Source: Daphnia carinata
Lineage: Eukaryota > Arthropoda > Branchiopoda > Diplostraca > Daphniidae
Direction: 5' to 3'
Assembly (NCBI RefSeq): GCF_022539665.2
Contig: NC_081337.1
Coordinates: 4,812,679-4,876,678, forward strand
Length of the DNA: 64,000 bases
Shown: in pieces, positions 37,201 to 47,462 of the stretch
Numbering within the stretch: position 1 is the stretch's first letter
How the letters are laid out: every line of letters begins with the position of its first letter
Notes under the pieces: generated by a model
Database searches by the model: none
Seen by the model: only the letters and a program-made list of their open reading frames with translations
Told to the model about the DNA's origin: nothing
Program-made: the position numbers and the translations under genes

Positions 37201-39844
37201 ACAGGGTATGGAGAGCGTTTGTTCCGTTGTCGCGCCGTGCGTTCACGTCGATTCCGAGTTGGATTAACTTATCGATTGCATCCATTAAATTTGAGGAGGA
37301 ATTCGTTGCGCACAGGTTATGGAGTGCGTTTGTTCCGTCGTCATCCTTTGCGTTCACGTCGATTCCGAGTTGAATTAACCTTTCTATCGCATCAATTAAA
37401 TTTGTGGATTTATTCACTGCGCACAGGAAATGGAGTGCGTTCAATCCGTGGTCAGCCTTTGCGTTCACTTCGATTCCGAGTTGAATTAACCTTTCGATCG
37501 CATCAATTAAATTTGTGGATTTATTCACTGCGCACAGGAAATGGAGTGCGTTGAATCCGTTTTCAGCCTTTGCGTTCACGTCGATTCCGAGTTGAATTAA
37601 CCTTTCGATCGCATCAATTAAATTTGTGGATTTATTCACTGAGCACAGGAAATGGAGTGCGTTGAATCCGTTTTCAGCCTTTGCGTTCACGTCGATTCCG
37701 AGTATGATCAACTTTTCAATTGCATCTATTAACTTTAAGCTTGAGTTGTTTGCACACAAAGTGTGGAGTACGTTAAGGCGGTTTTTATTTTCTGCATTAA
37801 CATAATTTCCCCTTTTGGTTAAGAAATCTATTGCATCAGTCAAATAAGGGCTTGAATTGTATGCGCACAAATAATGGAGTGCGTTTCGTCCGTCGTTGTC
37901 TCTTGTGTTCACATCTAGTCCTCCTTGAAGTAAACGCTCGATTGTGTTAATGAAATTAGTGTACGAAAGGTGTTCGCGGAGGAAATCGAATGCGGTAAGC
38001 CCGCCGCCACCCTTAGCGTTCATCTCGTTTCCGAATTGAATTAACGTTTCCATTGCGCCAAATAAATTTAAGGATGAATTGGTTTTGCCGAGGAAATGGA
38101 GTGCGGTTAATCCTCCGATGATTTTTGCGTTCTCGTTTACTCCGAGTTGGATTAACTTTTCCGTTTCGCCAAATAAATTTGACGATGAATTACCTTTGCA
38201 CAGGAAATGAATCGCATTCCTTTCGTTTTTGTCCTTTGCGTGGATATCAATTCCAAGGTGGATCAAAAGTTCGATGTTTTCAATTAAATTTGTGCTTGAA
38301 TTCTTCTCACACATGTAATGGAGTGCGTTTCGTCCGATGTCGTCAGCTGTATTTATATCAACTCCCTCTTTAAGTAAACGGTTGATTGTGTCAATTAAAT
38401 TTGATGATGAATTGTAAGCACAGAGGAAATGGAGGGCGTTCGCTCCGAATTCACCGCACTTTGCTTTCACATCAATTCCGAGTTGGATTAACTTTTCGAT
38501 TGGGTCTATTAAATTTGAACTTGAATTGAATGCACTCAAAGTGTGGAGTACGTTCATGCCGTTGTTGTCTTTTGCGTTTCCATCCATACCGCTTTGGATT
38601 AAGAATTCAATTGCATCTGTTAAATGAGGACTGGAATTATATGTGCACAAAACGTGTAATGCGCTCAGTCCTTCGTTGCTCTTTGCGTTTGTGTCGATTC
38701 CGCTTTTTATCAACAACTCAAGTTCCTTTATTAAGTTTGAGTTTGAGTTGTTTGCACACGCCCAATGTAGAGCATTCCATCCAAGCTATTTAAAGAAAAT
38801 AATTAGCGTTGAAGCCCGTTAAATTATTTTGTCGATTAATCCACGTTGATTGCTTTTCAAATGTGCACAAGATTTTTACTTTCGTTTGGATGGCTTGAAG
38901 TTCAGTAGCGACATCTCGTGATGCGATCCTCTCAGTAGGTTTAGTGGTCAGCATTTTTGTTAACAAACTGCGTGCCCAATGTAAATTATGAATCTCTACA
39001 ATGAAAACATATCAAAGGATTTAACATTAGTGAATATATGTTTGCGAAAGTTACTGTCCTTCAAGAGAAACTTACTATCCATATTAATCGGCTTATTCTG
39101 TTTGATGTTTGTCATAATTTCATCGTTCGAACCGTACAGATGGTCTCCATTCAAGAGAATGTAACCGAAGACGAGGCCTTCTGCGAAAACATCACTATGA
39201 ACTGTCCCACGTTTTCGATCCAGGTGCTTGTTAGCCAGAATTTCGTACAACTCAGGAGCAAACCAATGATAAGTTCCTCTGATTTCACTAATTGTGTATG
39301 TTCCTCGTTCATTCACGGGTCGGCATAATCCAAAATCACCCCATTTCATCGTTGCCTGTTCGCCTTGGTCGGTCATTTTGACAGAAATTAGAATGTTTGC
39401 CGGTTTTATATCTCTGTGAATTAAGTCCCGCGAATGGATATATTCAAGGCCTGAAGCTAAATGAAGGAACATTTCGATAGGGAGTGGTATAGGTCCTTTG
39501 TATTTCTTTTGATCGTCCGGTTTTAAGAACAGCTGATCCAATGATGCGTCGCAAAATTCCAAAACATAGTATCTGTAAGGTCAATAAAAGTACAGGTTCT
39601 GTTTCTCTTTCAAAATGACGTTTTAAAAATCTTACTTGAAATTTTCATCGCTTTCGAAATGAAGGAGTTTGATAACATTCGGGTGGCCCAATTGTTGAAG
39701 AACTTTCAGCTCTTTGTCAACTGGGTGAACTGTTTCACCAGGCAGCTCAACCCGTTTTATTGCTACCTTTTGGCCATTAAATGTACCACCAAAAACTGAA
39801 CCGTATGCACCTCTACCTATAAAATCCTCCCTGTCGCACTGCAT
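34283..39844 (-). CDS. IRE1-like kinase / giant ankyrin-repeat protein, type I, copy 5 (intact)
   Basis: Most complete family member. Minus-strand exons 39844-39636, 39572-39076, 38995-38880 and 38785-34283 join in frame with GT-AG introns to about 1774 residues. Residues 1-274 are the IRE1/RNase L-like kinase: GRGAYGSVFGG, VAIKR, HRDIKPANIL, GDFGLCR, FAPELYE, SDVFAEGLVFGY and LHWARSLLTKML, so all catalytic residues are present. About 40 ankyrin repeats of 37 residues follow directly. A 333-bp (three-repeat) block is amplified several times between about 35600 and 37000. A deletion just after the usual C-terminus removed the family stop, so the protein ends in a new tail (SYRNYYRSMIDKLFQYATDW). 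Location is probably cytosolic, since I see no signal peptide or membrane span. The downstream target is not predictable. Confidence 0.85.
34540..37710 (-). repeat. 111-bp coding tandem repeat in copy 5 ankyrin exon
   Basis: Same 111-bp period as in copy 3. A triple unit (KGGNALHFLCSNNSSTN, then SDNGTNALHLLCSNNSSST, then DNGTNALHALCSNKSSTN) recurs at 333-bp steps, with one 444-bp step where an extra repeat was inserted (about 36310-36480). Confidence 0.9.
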
Positions 39845-39849
39845 TTTTT

Positions 39850-40870
39850 TAATGTCTCATTTGCGACAGTATTTGATGCGCCAACGTTTCAACTCACTCA
39901 GTGGATTGCACTTGAAGACTAGCGAAACACGGATGTGTGCAAGTTGCTAGGGGAAAATTTGATACTAGATAATCAAAACTGAAATCGCTGTGAGGTTATC
40001 AGTTCGATTATTTGTTGAGCATATCATAAGTTGAAAGCCTTGGGAAACGACTGCATCCGTCTACCTGATTATCCGCTTAACATATCCATGAAGTCACTTC
40101 AATGCTTTACATTCAAATTTTGCCCGCTATTTTTTGTGTCAAAAAAAAGCATGTTACACGTTTTCAGAAGGGAATTAACTCCCCTGTTTCAACTGTAATT
40201 TTTGATTGATGCAAGTTTCCTCATGACGATATTTCTTATCGTACATCGCGCCGTCACTGTTCACGTAGTGCCGCTCTCGGTCGGCTCATCCTATGCTATC
40301 CCTTTCTTTAAAGAGCAGTGACGGCCTATTCACATCCTATGCGTAGCTTAGACATGGAATGCTGAATTATTAGCAATTGAAATGGAGCTGGTTCGAACTG
40401 TTGTTTCCATCACGTAACTGAATCTAGCTTTTCAAATCATTTATACAGGTGGATTTCTAGTCCTGACATCTCTACGGCAATCGAAAGAAATATTTTGGAA
40501 GGACACCAACTGCATAATAACTTAACGGAAGTTCACTGTCTTCAATAACAACAAAATTGGTGCCATTTTGCGTGGAATAAGGTGTACTTAAGCCAACGTT
40601 AAAGGAAAATGGACATCGGGCACAAACAAGTATGCATAGGATCTACTCAAGCCTAAATTATGTCACGGCAAACTAAATAACCTATTCAATTTCAGGAAAT
40701 GTGATTCGCTCGGATTTAACCGGAATGATCAACGTTCAACGTTCGAACTTGATAGGCAACATTTGCAGATTTCCACAACTGCATAACGCTGAGATGTGAT
40801 GGCGTCAAGATACAGGTCGACGAATTATGACATTTTCTTTTTCATAAACTTTGATTGTTCCCGATAAGTT
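39850..40870. other. Intergenic region upstream of kinase-ankyrin copy 5
   Basis: Close counterpart of 5921-6900. No gene or clear promoter element is supported from reading. Confidence 0.5.
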
Positions 40871-40877
40871 GTCAGAT

Positions 40878-41062
40878 GAGTTTCCTGGTAAGCAGTACGT
40901 TAGCAGAGACCACCATTACCCCACCGTACTCTTTCACTATGTCCTGCACGGCGTGCGCGAAACCAAGTAAATCGAGGGAATAATCCATAGCATTGGCAAT
41001 GGGGAAGATGATACCAATTGATCCGCCAAATTCAGGACCAAGTACTCTAGACCTGTGGTGTT
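40878..41062 (-). pseudogene. SLC12-type cotransporter fragment, unit C
   Basis: The minus-strand reading contains SRVLGPEFGGSIGIIF, then LLGFAHAVQDI and KEYGGVMV. It is even closer to the SLC12 signature (SRSLGPEFGG in real transporters) than the unit B fragment. It ends in a stop, and no neighbouring exons are visible. Confidence 0.72.
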
Positions 41063-41269
41063 GCAGGAACGTTTAAGCTGTTGCTTTCCAAGGGCAGTTT
41101 GGGAAATGGCGTCTAATCTGATATAATTAGATGACAAAGTAAGTTCCACTTAAAATTTATGTTACTAAGTGTTACCTCAGGCAAAGCTGTCAATACATTT
41201 AGGTTTTCTTTTGTTTTCTTTGGCGTCATTCGGTAGCTTCTAATCCTAATCAGTACAACTCACATTTAG

Positions 41270-41873
41270 ATGCTGGATTATTTGTCAAATTCCGCACACA
41301 GCTGGGAAATTCTACCAAACCAGTCCATGGTAAGGATAAAAGATAAGAGAAAGTAGCATTAGAGCTGTTTGATCCAACTTTTGTAATGCATTTATTTGTA
41401 GTTTGGACGATGACGTAACAACGCTGGATTAGGAATCCGGATGTGACACCAGTATTTCCAGTTCGGATTTACGTGGTGCTATAATAGGTATTTACATACA
41501 TCTTCAATAGTCAGTGATTCTTAAAGCTGACGTATTATTTCTTGCAGAAGCAGGTGGAAGCGTTTAATTTCTATACGAAGCGGATCCCTGTTTTTTGCTG
41601 CAGGACTTGTGATGTAAATCAGCGGTACACTTCGACGCGATTTGGTCGAAATGAAAAGGTTAGTAACCATTTTCTGCTTAGTTAAATCATTATTCGGTTG
41701 CATCTTATAGTAGAGCTGATTAGGGGACTGTTTGACAGTCATTTTTTTAAAGGTTGCTTTCTTATCCTAAAACGTCTGTGTTTTACGTCGTTCTGCGCTT
41801 GAAAACGTAATTTTTTGTGGCGTGTTGGGATTCCTTATCTATTTTGTAGATAAGCAAACTGCGTTCGAAGTTA
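41270..41873 (+). pseudogene. Degenerate spliced gene of unknown identity, short copy in unit C (truncated)
   Basis: Matches the short copies in units A and B through the 111-nt exon and to about 41873. There it breaks off before the PNYVWPF block and continues as kinase-ankyrin upstream sequence. The break marks the deletion that removed a type II kinase-ankyrin gene from this unit. Confidence 0.35.
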
Positions 41874-42356
41874 AACAACGTTTCAGCTCACTATTTTGAT
41901 TGCACTTGAAGGCTAGAGAAACAGGTATGTGTGCAAGTTGCTATGGGAAAATTTGATACTAGACATTAAAAACCGAAATCGCGTTAAGGTTATCAGTTAG
42001 GTTGTTTGTTGAGCATATCATAAGTTGAAAACCGTGAGAAACTATCGCATCCGTCTACCCGATTATCCGTTTGACATATCCGTGAAGTCGTTTCAAAGCT
42101 TTACGTTGAAGTTTCGCCCAATGATTTTCATGTCTAAGAAAGCTATTTACATGTTTTCAGAACGAAATGTTCTCCCTTGCTTCAACTGTAATTTTTAACT
42201 GAATCAAGTTTCTACATGTCAACATGTATCATCGTGCATCCTGGCTTCAATTTGCACGAAGCACCATTAAAAAGAGGAACAATTTTAGTAAATTTCATTT
42301 GCTTTTTGCGTTTTATTCAAACTAATTTACTACGTACTTTTATTAATCAAAGATGT

Positions 42357-42590
42357 AGAACGTCTTTTCCAGTTATGAAGAAGAATACGCGAATCTGCTG
42401 TGTAACGACAGTCAATATTATAAGCGCAGAGCTTTTTTCACATGAACATTTTTGAGAATAATATGTCAAAACGGATGTTTGATTCCTTCGAACGAGGACG
42501 AATGGTGGCATATTTGCTGTGAGTGCCTCCAACCAAGCCATGTATAGTGGGGCACTGAAGGCTCCTTTTCGAGTTACGGGTAAGGTCCTT
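42357..42590 (+). pseudogene. Unidentified exon-like fragment unique to unit C
   Basis: Flanked by an acceptor-like TTTTCCAG and a donor-like GGGTAAGG. One frame reads [19 protein letters not shown], then a stop, then [18 protein letters not shown], another stop and [10 protein letters not shown]. The peptide pieces look coding-like but contain stops. It has no counterpart elsewhere in the window and I do not recognise the family. The 42010-42350 sequence just before it is shared with 10844-11155. Confidence 0.22.
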
Positions 42591-42639
42591 ATTTAATTAA
42601 TAAAAAATTTCTTAGCATAATTTCATTGCCTTTTTTTGC

Positions 42640-43604
42640 AGGTTTCCAGAGAGTGCAAAATTCCCGGACATAGAAATGTTACATAACCAAACGAAGTACT
42701 CTTTCTTTTTCTTTCACGTCATTCTTTGTATTTTAGTCTAAATATTTTCTATTTTTACAACCCACATTTAGATATCTGTCAAATTGGGCACACAGCTGTG
42801 AAATTTTACCAAACCAGTCGATGGTAAGAATAAAAGATGAGAGAAAGTAGCTTAAGAGCAGCCTGATCCAAAATTTTTTCATGTGTGATGAATTCACCTG
42901 TAGTACGGACGATGACGTAACGGCGCTGGATTCGGAATCCGGATGGGACATCAGGATTTCCAGTTTCGATTAACATGGCGATATGTCAGGTATTTACATA
43001 AATTCTAAATAGTTATCGTCTCTTAAAGGGTGACGTATCATTTTCTGCAAAAGCAGGTGGAAATGTTAAATTTCTATACGAAGCGGATCCCTATTTTTTG
43101 CTGCAGGACTTGTGATATAAACCAGCGGTACGCATCGCCGCGATTGGATCGAAATGATAAGGTTAGTAACCATATTGTGCTAAGTCATATTGTTACGCGG
43201 TTTCATTTGATAGTAGACCTGATTAGGGAACTGTTTGAAAGTCAATTTTTAAAGGTTGCTTTCTTATCCTAAAACCCCTCTGTTTTCCGTCGTTGTGCGC
43301 CAGAAAACGTTAAATGTTGTGGCGTGTTGGGATCTTTATCTATTGTAAATAATCAAACCGCGTCCGTAGTTACCTTGAGGTTAGAGAATGCTTCGAGCAC
43401 CTATGGACCAGCATTATCTGATGGCCTAAGTAAATGTGTCCATTTGATGCAGCCTCAGCTTTCCACACCAAGTAAACGTTTCTATGCGAGGCCAAAGTAT
43501 GTTTGGCCGTTTATTTTTGCCACATCAATGAGTTAGGAAAATGAATTAGAAAAGTAAAATGCATTACCTGCGAGTTTACTACCATAACGGTTTTTCACAT
43601 ACGC
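42640..43604 (+). pseudogene. Degenerate spliced gene of unknown identity, extra partial copy in unit C
   Basis: Starts at a TTTTTTTGCAG acceptor and contains the later blocks only: a block ending near 42824 (donor GTAAGA), a block to about 42988, the 111-nt exon region to 43161 (open, KQVEMLNFYTKRIPIFCC start, but its acceptor AG is mutated to AA), and the terminal block, open from 43324 to 43536 (NNQTASVVTLRLENASSTYG to PKYVWPFIFATSMS). It is fused at 43605 to the end of echinoid. Confidence 0.38.
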
Positions 43605-43628
43605 GTCATCCGCGAGATCATCGTCTAG
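43605..43628 (+). pseudogene. ed: Remnant of echinoid: last seven codons and stop
   Basis: The 24 bases equal 13529-13552 and encode VIREIIV then TAG, followed by echinoid 3' UTR sequence. The rest of echinoid is absent, and the break falls inside ACGC(GTCATCC), with little or no homology to unit A before it. Confidence 0.85.
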
Positions 43629-44297
43629 AGGAGATGCTAATATTATTATTTCTTTAAAGATTTACGATTATTAGATGTGGTACAACTCCCTTCGTCTCCC
43701 TCTCTCGCATCGATCTGATTTAAAATCAGAAGTGAATGACCTGACAACATTTTCGCCGTGTGCCAAAACACCTTTCGAGGTTTTACCATTTAACGGAGCG
43801 ACGACAATCATCACCATTTTCATCACCTCTGATGGCCGCCATCTTTTTTGGTTGATTGGCTAAAACAACAACAAAGTTTCCCTATTTGGTTTTTATATTT
43901 CTTGAAATAAGAATTGAGTTTGGATTGTGAAAGGAAGGCTCAAAGAAGGATATTCATGTGCTGCCCTCTAGTGGGAAATGGGGGAATTGCCTGCCTGTTA
44001 TTTGTTTTGTCGCCATTTTGATCTCGCTGAAATGAAGGGAAAAACAAAAACGGAAAGATGGGAATACTGATCAGTTAGAGGTCTTGTTATAAATAGTTAA
44101 TAAATAATGAAGTTCTATTTGATTTTCATAAAAGCGATGGCGTAACCGACAAGAAATTCATTTTCGAAAAAAAAATTAAAGTTAAAAAAAATGTGCGATG
44201 TTTTATTCGAATGTCGCCATCATCGCCTAGTTATACAATATTTTTTGTGTTTGTTTTTCTAATTGTTTTGTGACCATTTCCGTTCAAGCGTCGTGTA
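43629..44297 (+). other. Duplicated echinoid 3' UTR, part 1 (unit C)
   Basis: Near-identical to 13553-14246, with small indels. No coding sequence. It is interrupted at the TA at 44296-44297 by the mobile element. Confidence 0.75.
43961..43974 (-). promoter_or_regulatory. CTCF-like core motif, duplicate in unit C
   Basis: Identical 14-bp motif to 13902-13915, preserved while neighbouring positions have changed. Function is inferred from the motif alone. Confidence 0.35.
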
Positions 44298-45434
44298 GGG
44301 GAGGTAGGGCGCAATTGGAACACGCGGCAATTGAAACAAAAATTCTACCACTAAAAGTAAGAAAGAGATTTCGTTTAAAAAATTTGAGCTAACGGAAATT
44401 AGGGTTCTACATTTTTAGAAAAAATTGGAGGCTTTAGACTCTAAAAGTTTTCGAGTTATCACAGAAAGTTTTTTTTTACTGTCCATTTCTTGTTTTTTGC
44501 CCAGACAATTTTTTCGTTTTCACACCTAAAACGATGTAGCAAATCATTAAAAAAGGTCTTGAATGATTCGTCGTTCATTAGGCTATAAATTGAGAACATT
44601 AATTTTTTCCTAGCTAAATTTTATCCCCTATAAACATTAAAACTCCGTGAAGATCCATGGTCGGAGCAATTGGAACACCTTGTTCCAATTGCGACCCTTC
44701 CGTATGCGCGTCTCCTTTACTGTAGTCTGGCAACAGCGTTCCCTACGCAGCGTATTAGCAGAGTTTTTTTTTTTCAATTTTGGGTTTTATTTCGTCTGCT
44801 GGGTAGCTGAGACTTATCGTCTGCCACAATGATTTTATATTTATTTACAACGTTGATTAAAGAAATTAAATTTTAAAAATTAAATTACCGACATTAACAA
44901 CAGTTATGATGTAAGGCTGGACATGCCATGTTTGATTATAAAAATTTGATCTCCATACTATTAACCGTTCTTTGATTACTAACGGTTTTCTGAACCTAAT
45001 TCAGAAAACAAAAAAAATTCATTAAATAATATTTAGTTATTACAGAAAGTTATAAAATATCTTAAAAAATAAAGATTACAATTCTGTGTATTACTGTAAA
45101 AAAATCATAAACATACGTATCCCAGATTCTGAGATATCGTCATTTTAGTTTCTTCAAAAAACCGGGAGCTCTCTTATAGGAAAACCCACGTTTCAATTGC
45201 CCAGACGCCCTGTTTCAATTGCCGAGTAGAATTGGCAATTGAAACATCTTGGGGTACCTCCAGTTTTTTAAACATAGCGCATGTTTATCTTTTACGAACC
45301 CACCCAAAAAAAATACTGGTTTGTAGCTGAGATAACTGGCTACAAATCTATATATTTTTTAATCTAGTTGGACGATTTTTGTAACCGTAGGGAACAAAAA
45401 TGAGTGAACTGTTCCAACCGCGCCCTACCTCCCC
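44298..45434. mobile_element. 1137-bp non-autonomous TIR transposon, TA target duplication
   Basis: The ends are inverted repeats: the left end reads GGGGAGGTAGGGCGCAATTG and the right end is its near-perfect complement (22 of 24 bp). The element is flanked by TA at 44296-44297 and 45435-45436. The empty site survives in unit A as GTGTACATAAG at about 14236-14246, where one TA is present, so the boundaries and duplication are directly seen. It has no transposase ORF. The TA duplication suggests mobilisation by a Tc1/mariner-type or other TA-targeting transposase. Inside are repeated CAATTG(G/A)AAC words arranged as hairpins. It inserted after the segmental duplication, or in this copy only. 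Confidence 0.85.
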
Positions 45435-45436
45435 TA

Positions 45437-46518
45437 CATAAGAAACACCATTGTCCATCCTCCTGACGTTATCCCCTCATCCTTCCCGAATGTCTTAAAA
45501 AAACAACTCGTTTTTGTACATAGGACGTGAGAAGAAATATTGCAATTCAAACAGAGGATTTCTTTCAATGAAATCCATCGCAACTCTGTACTTCTAGATG
45601 CATGCCAATTTTTTCTCTCCATTCTTTAATGTTTTTTTTTATGTTTTGTCTCTTTTCTTGTTTTTTTTCCCGGAGACATAAATGGACACAAAAATGAACA
45701 ATTATCAACGGACGAATGCTCAAATTGCTTCCTTCCAAACGTGAACCCTCGTGCTGCTGTTTTCTTTCCACCATATTTTGTTTTACAACATGTCCATCTG
45801 TTTTGACCCTAGTTTTTTCCCTTTTGTTTATTGCGTCTTTTTTTTATGTTGTTGTACAGTTTTTCTATTTGTAAAGTTGATTCATAAAAAAAAGAAAAAC
45901 AAGAATAAATGCCGTAGAAGCAACTTAGGTTTTAAATAATTCCATAAAGTCTGGTGCAAATTAATGCAACTGAAGACTACTGAAAGTGAATGGTGCTGAT
46001 GAATTTAAAAATTAATATTGAATCAGATTCTTAGCAAATGTGTTAATTGGTTAAGGTTTGTTGTATGTGATTCATGCTTCGCGCGCTTAGAAGAGCTAGC
46101 TCTCTGGCGACTTTTTGATAAACTATTTTCGCACAACGATGCCACATCTAGATTTTCAAAAACGTTGTTCAAAATAAGAACATTTGGCAATGCCCCAGCG
46201 ACTTCCGTCCTCGCCAAGTGGAATGAGTCATTTGGAAATCTGCAGAAATGTGAAATGGCGACTTGTTTCAGCTTCCTCAATCTGAATTCCTATACAATGA
46301 GGTGCGCGTACTGCTATTAATTTTGGACATGAGAATTTTTATTTTCATAGTCGTGTTCTCGTTGTGCCATTGTGGCATATTATCAGCCAAAAATAAGAGA
46401 ATTACAACATTTAAAAATCAAAGACAATTCCTTTGGAAGGGCAAAGGTTTTGATGAGTAGACGTGCGGGGAACCCTAAATCTAATTGCTGAAATGTGTAG
46501 TGCATTAAGCAAAGAAGA
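45437..46518 (+). other. Duplicated echinoid 3' UTR, part 2, and flank (unit C)
   Basis: Continues the match to unit A after the mobile element (equivalent to about 14237-15312), including AATAAA signals near 45904. No gene is supported. Confidence 0.65.
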
Positions 46519-47362
46519 GGATATCAGTACATTGCTAAGACCCGTAAATCTTTTGGTTGGACAAGTTTGAAACCTCAATGAACATAACCTACCAATTCAA
46601 TGATGAGAAAAAGAGGTAATATGGAAATAACTAAATTTGCTAAGTCAAAATTCCAAAAATTCTTTTCCTATAATTCTTTTACTAGAAATGGATTGATATA
46701 AAAAAAGTGATGTACCAGTAGTAACTCGTTGCTGAATTTGAACTGCTACGAAGCAGCATTTAGTTCAAAGGGCTTTACAAGATATCTGCTCGCTTAAGGC
46801 AAACGTTAGCTGCAGGGGCATGTTTAGGTAAGAACAATAAGTTAAAGTCGAATGATGTTTAAGCTTTTAATCTAACTCATGGAATTTTTCATGCTTGAAC
46901 TACTTTTACCCTAACCTTTTCTCTCCCTGTTGTAATTCAGTTTAAAAATCTTGAAGTAGTTCATGTCGTTTTGGATTTGAGTCCAACTGTCTAGAGGGAA
47001 ATTTTCTTTTCAAGTATGATCATTTCACATAGCCCAACACTTTCATGTTTAAAAACTGTGTCATGTGCCTCTTCCAAGCAGTGCATGTTGCCTTAAAGTA
47101 GAGTGTGTAATCTAAGCAATGTCTATTTGTTTTACAGAGAATCGAGCAGAGTGGTTACTCTTTTATGGCTGTTTTCTATTGACCGATTTCGCAGCACTGT
47201 CATTCAGCTGATTGTTGCAGAACGCAGGGAATGTGCAAAAAGTAAGACATTCATATGCGTTTTTTGAGAATGCCAATCTATATTCCTGTGAGACTACAAA
47301 AGTTTTATCTATTTCATTAAGCCCAATTTTCAATTCTCAATTTTTTTTTAAAGTTTATTAGT
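46519..47362. repeat. Start of segmental duplication unit D, cut by gap
   Basis: This stretch repeats the left edge of the other units, including the exon-like block at about 47190-47245 of the degenerate gene. It stops at the 100-N gap. The tandem duplication therefore probably continued beyond what the assembly shows. Confidence 0.75.
47130..47362 (+). pseudogene. Degenerate gene, start of unit D copy, cut by gap
   Basis: Contains the Cys-rich exon-like block after TTTCGCAG near 47191, in the 24-bp-shorter version also found in unit C, then its intron. The N gap ends it. Confidence 0.3.
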
Positions 47363-47462
47363 NNNNNNNNNNNNNNNNNNNNNNNNNNNNNNNNNNNNNN
47401 NNNNNNNNNNNNNNNNNNNNNNNNNNNNNNNNNNNNNNNNNNNNNNNNNNNNNNNNNNNNNN
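47363..47462. other. Assembly gap (100 N)
   Basis: Exactly 100 N, the usual placeholder for a gap of unknown size. It separates unit D from the satellite, so their adjacency is not proven. Confidence 0.95.

Larger units (their letters stand above)
31614..46518. repeat. Segmental duplication unit C
   Basis: Third tandem unit, about 14.9 kb. It carries kinase-ankyrin copy 5 but has lost the type II kinase-ankyrin gene: near 41874 the short degenerate gene copy jumps straight into sequence normally found upstream of a kinase-ankyrin start. It gained a second partial copy of the degenerate gene (42640-43604), which is fused to the last codons of echinoid at 43605, and a TA-flanked mobile element at 44298-45434. 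Confidence 0.8.
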
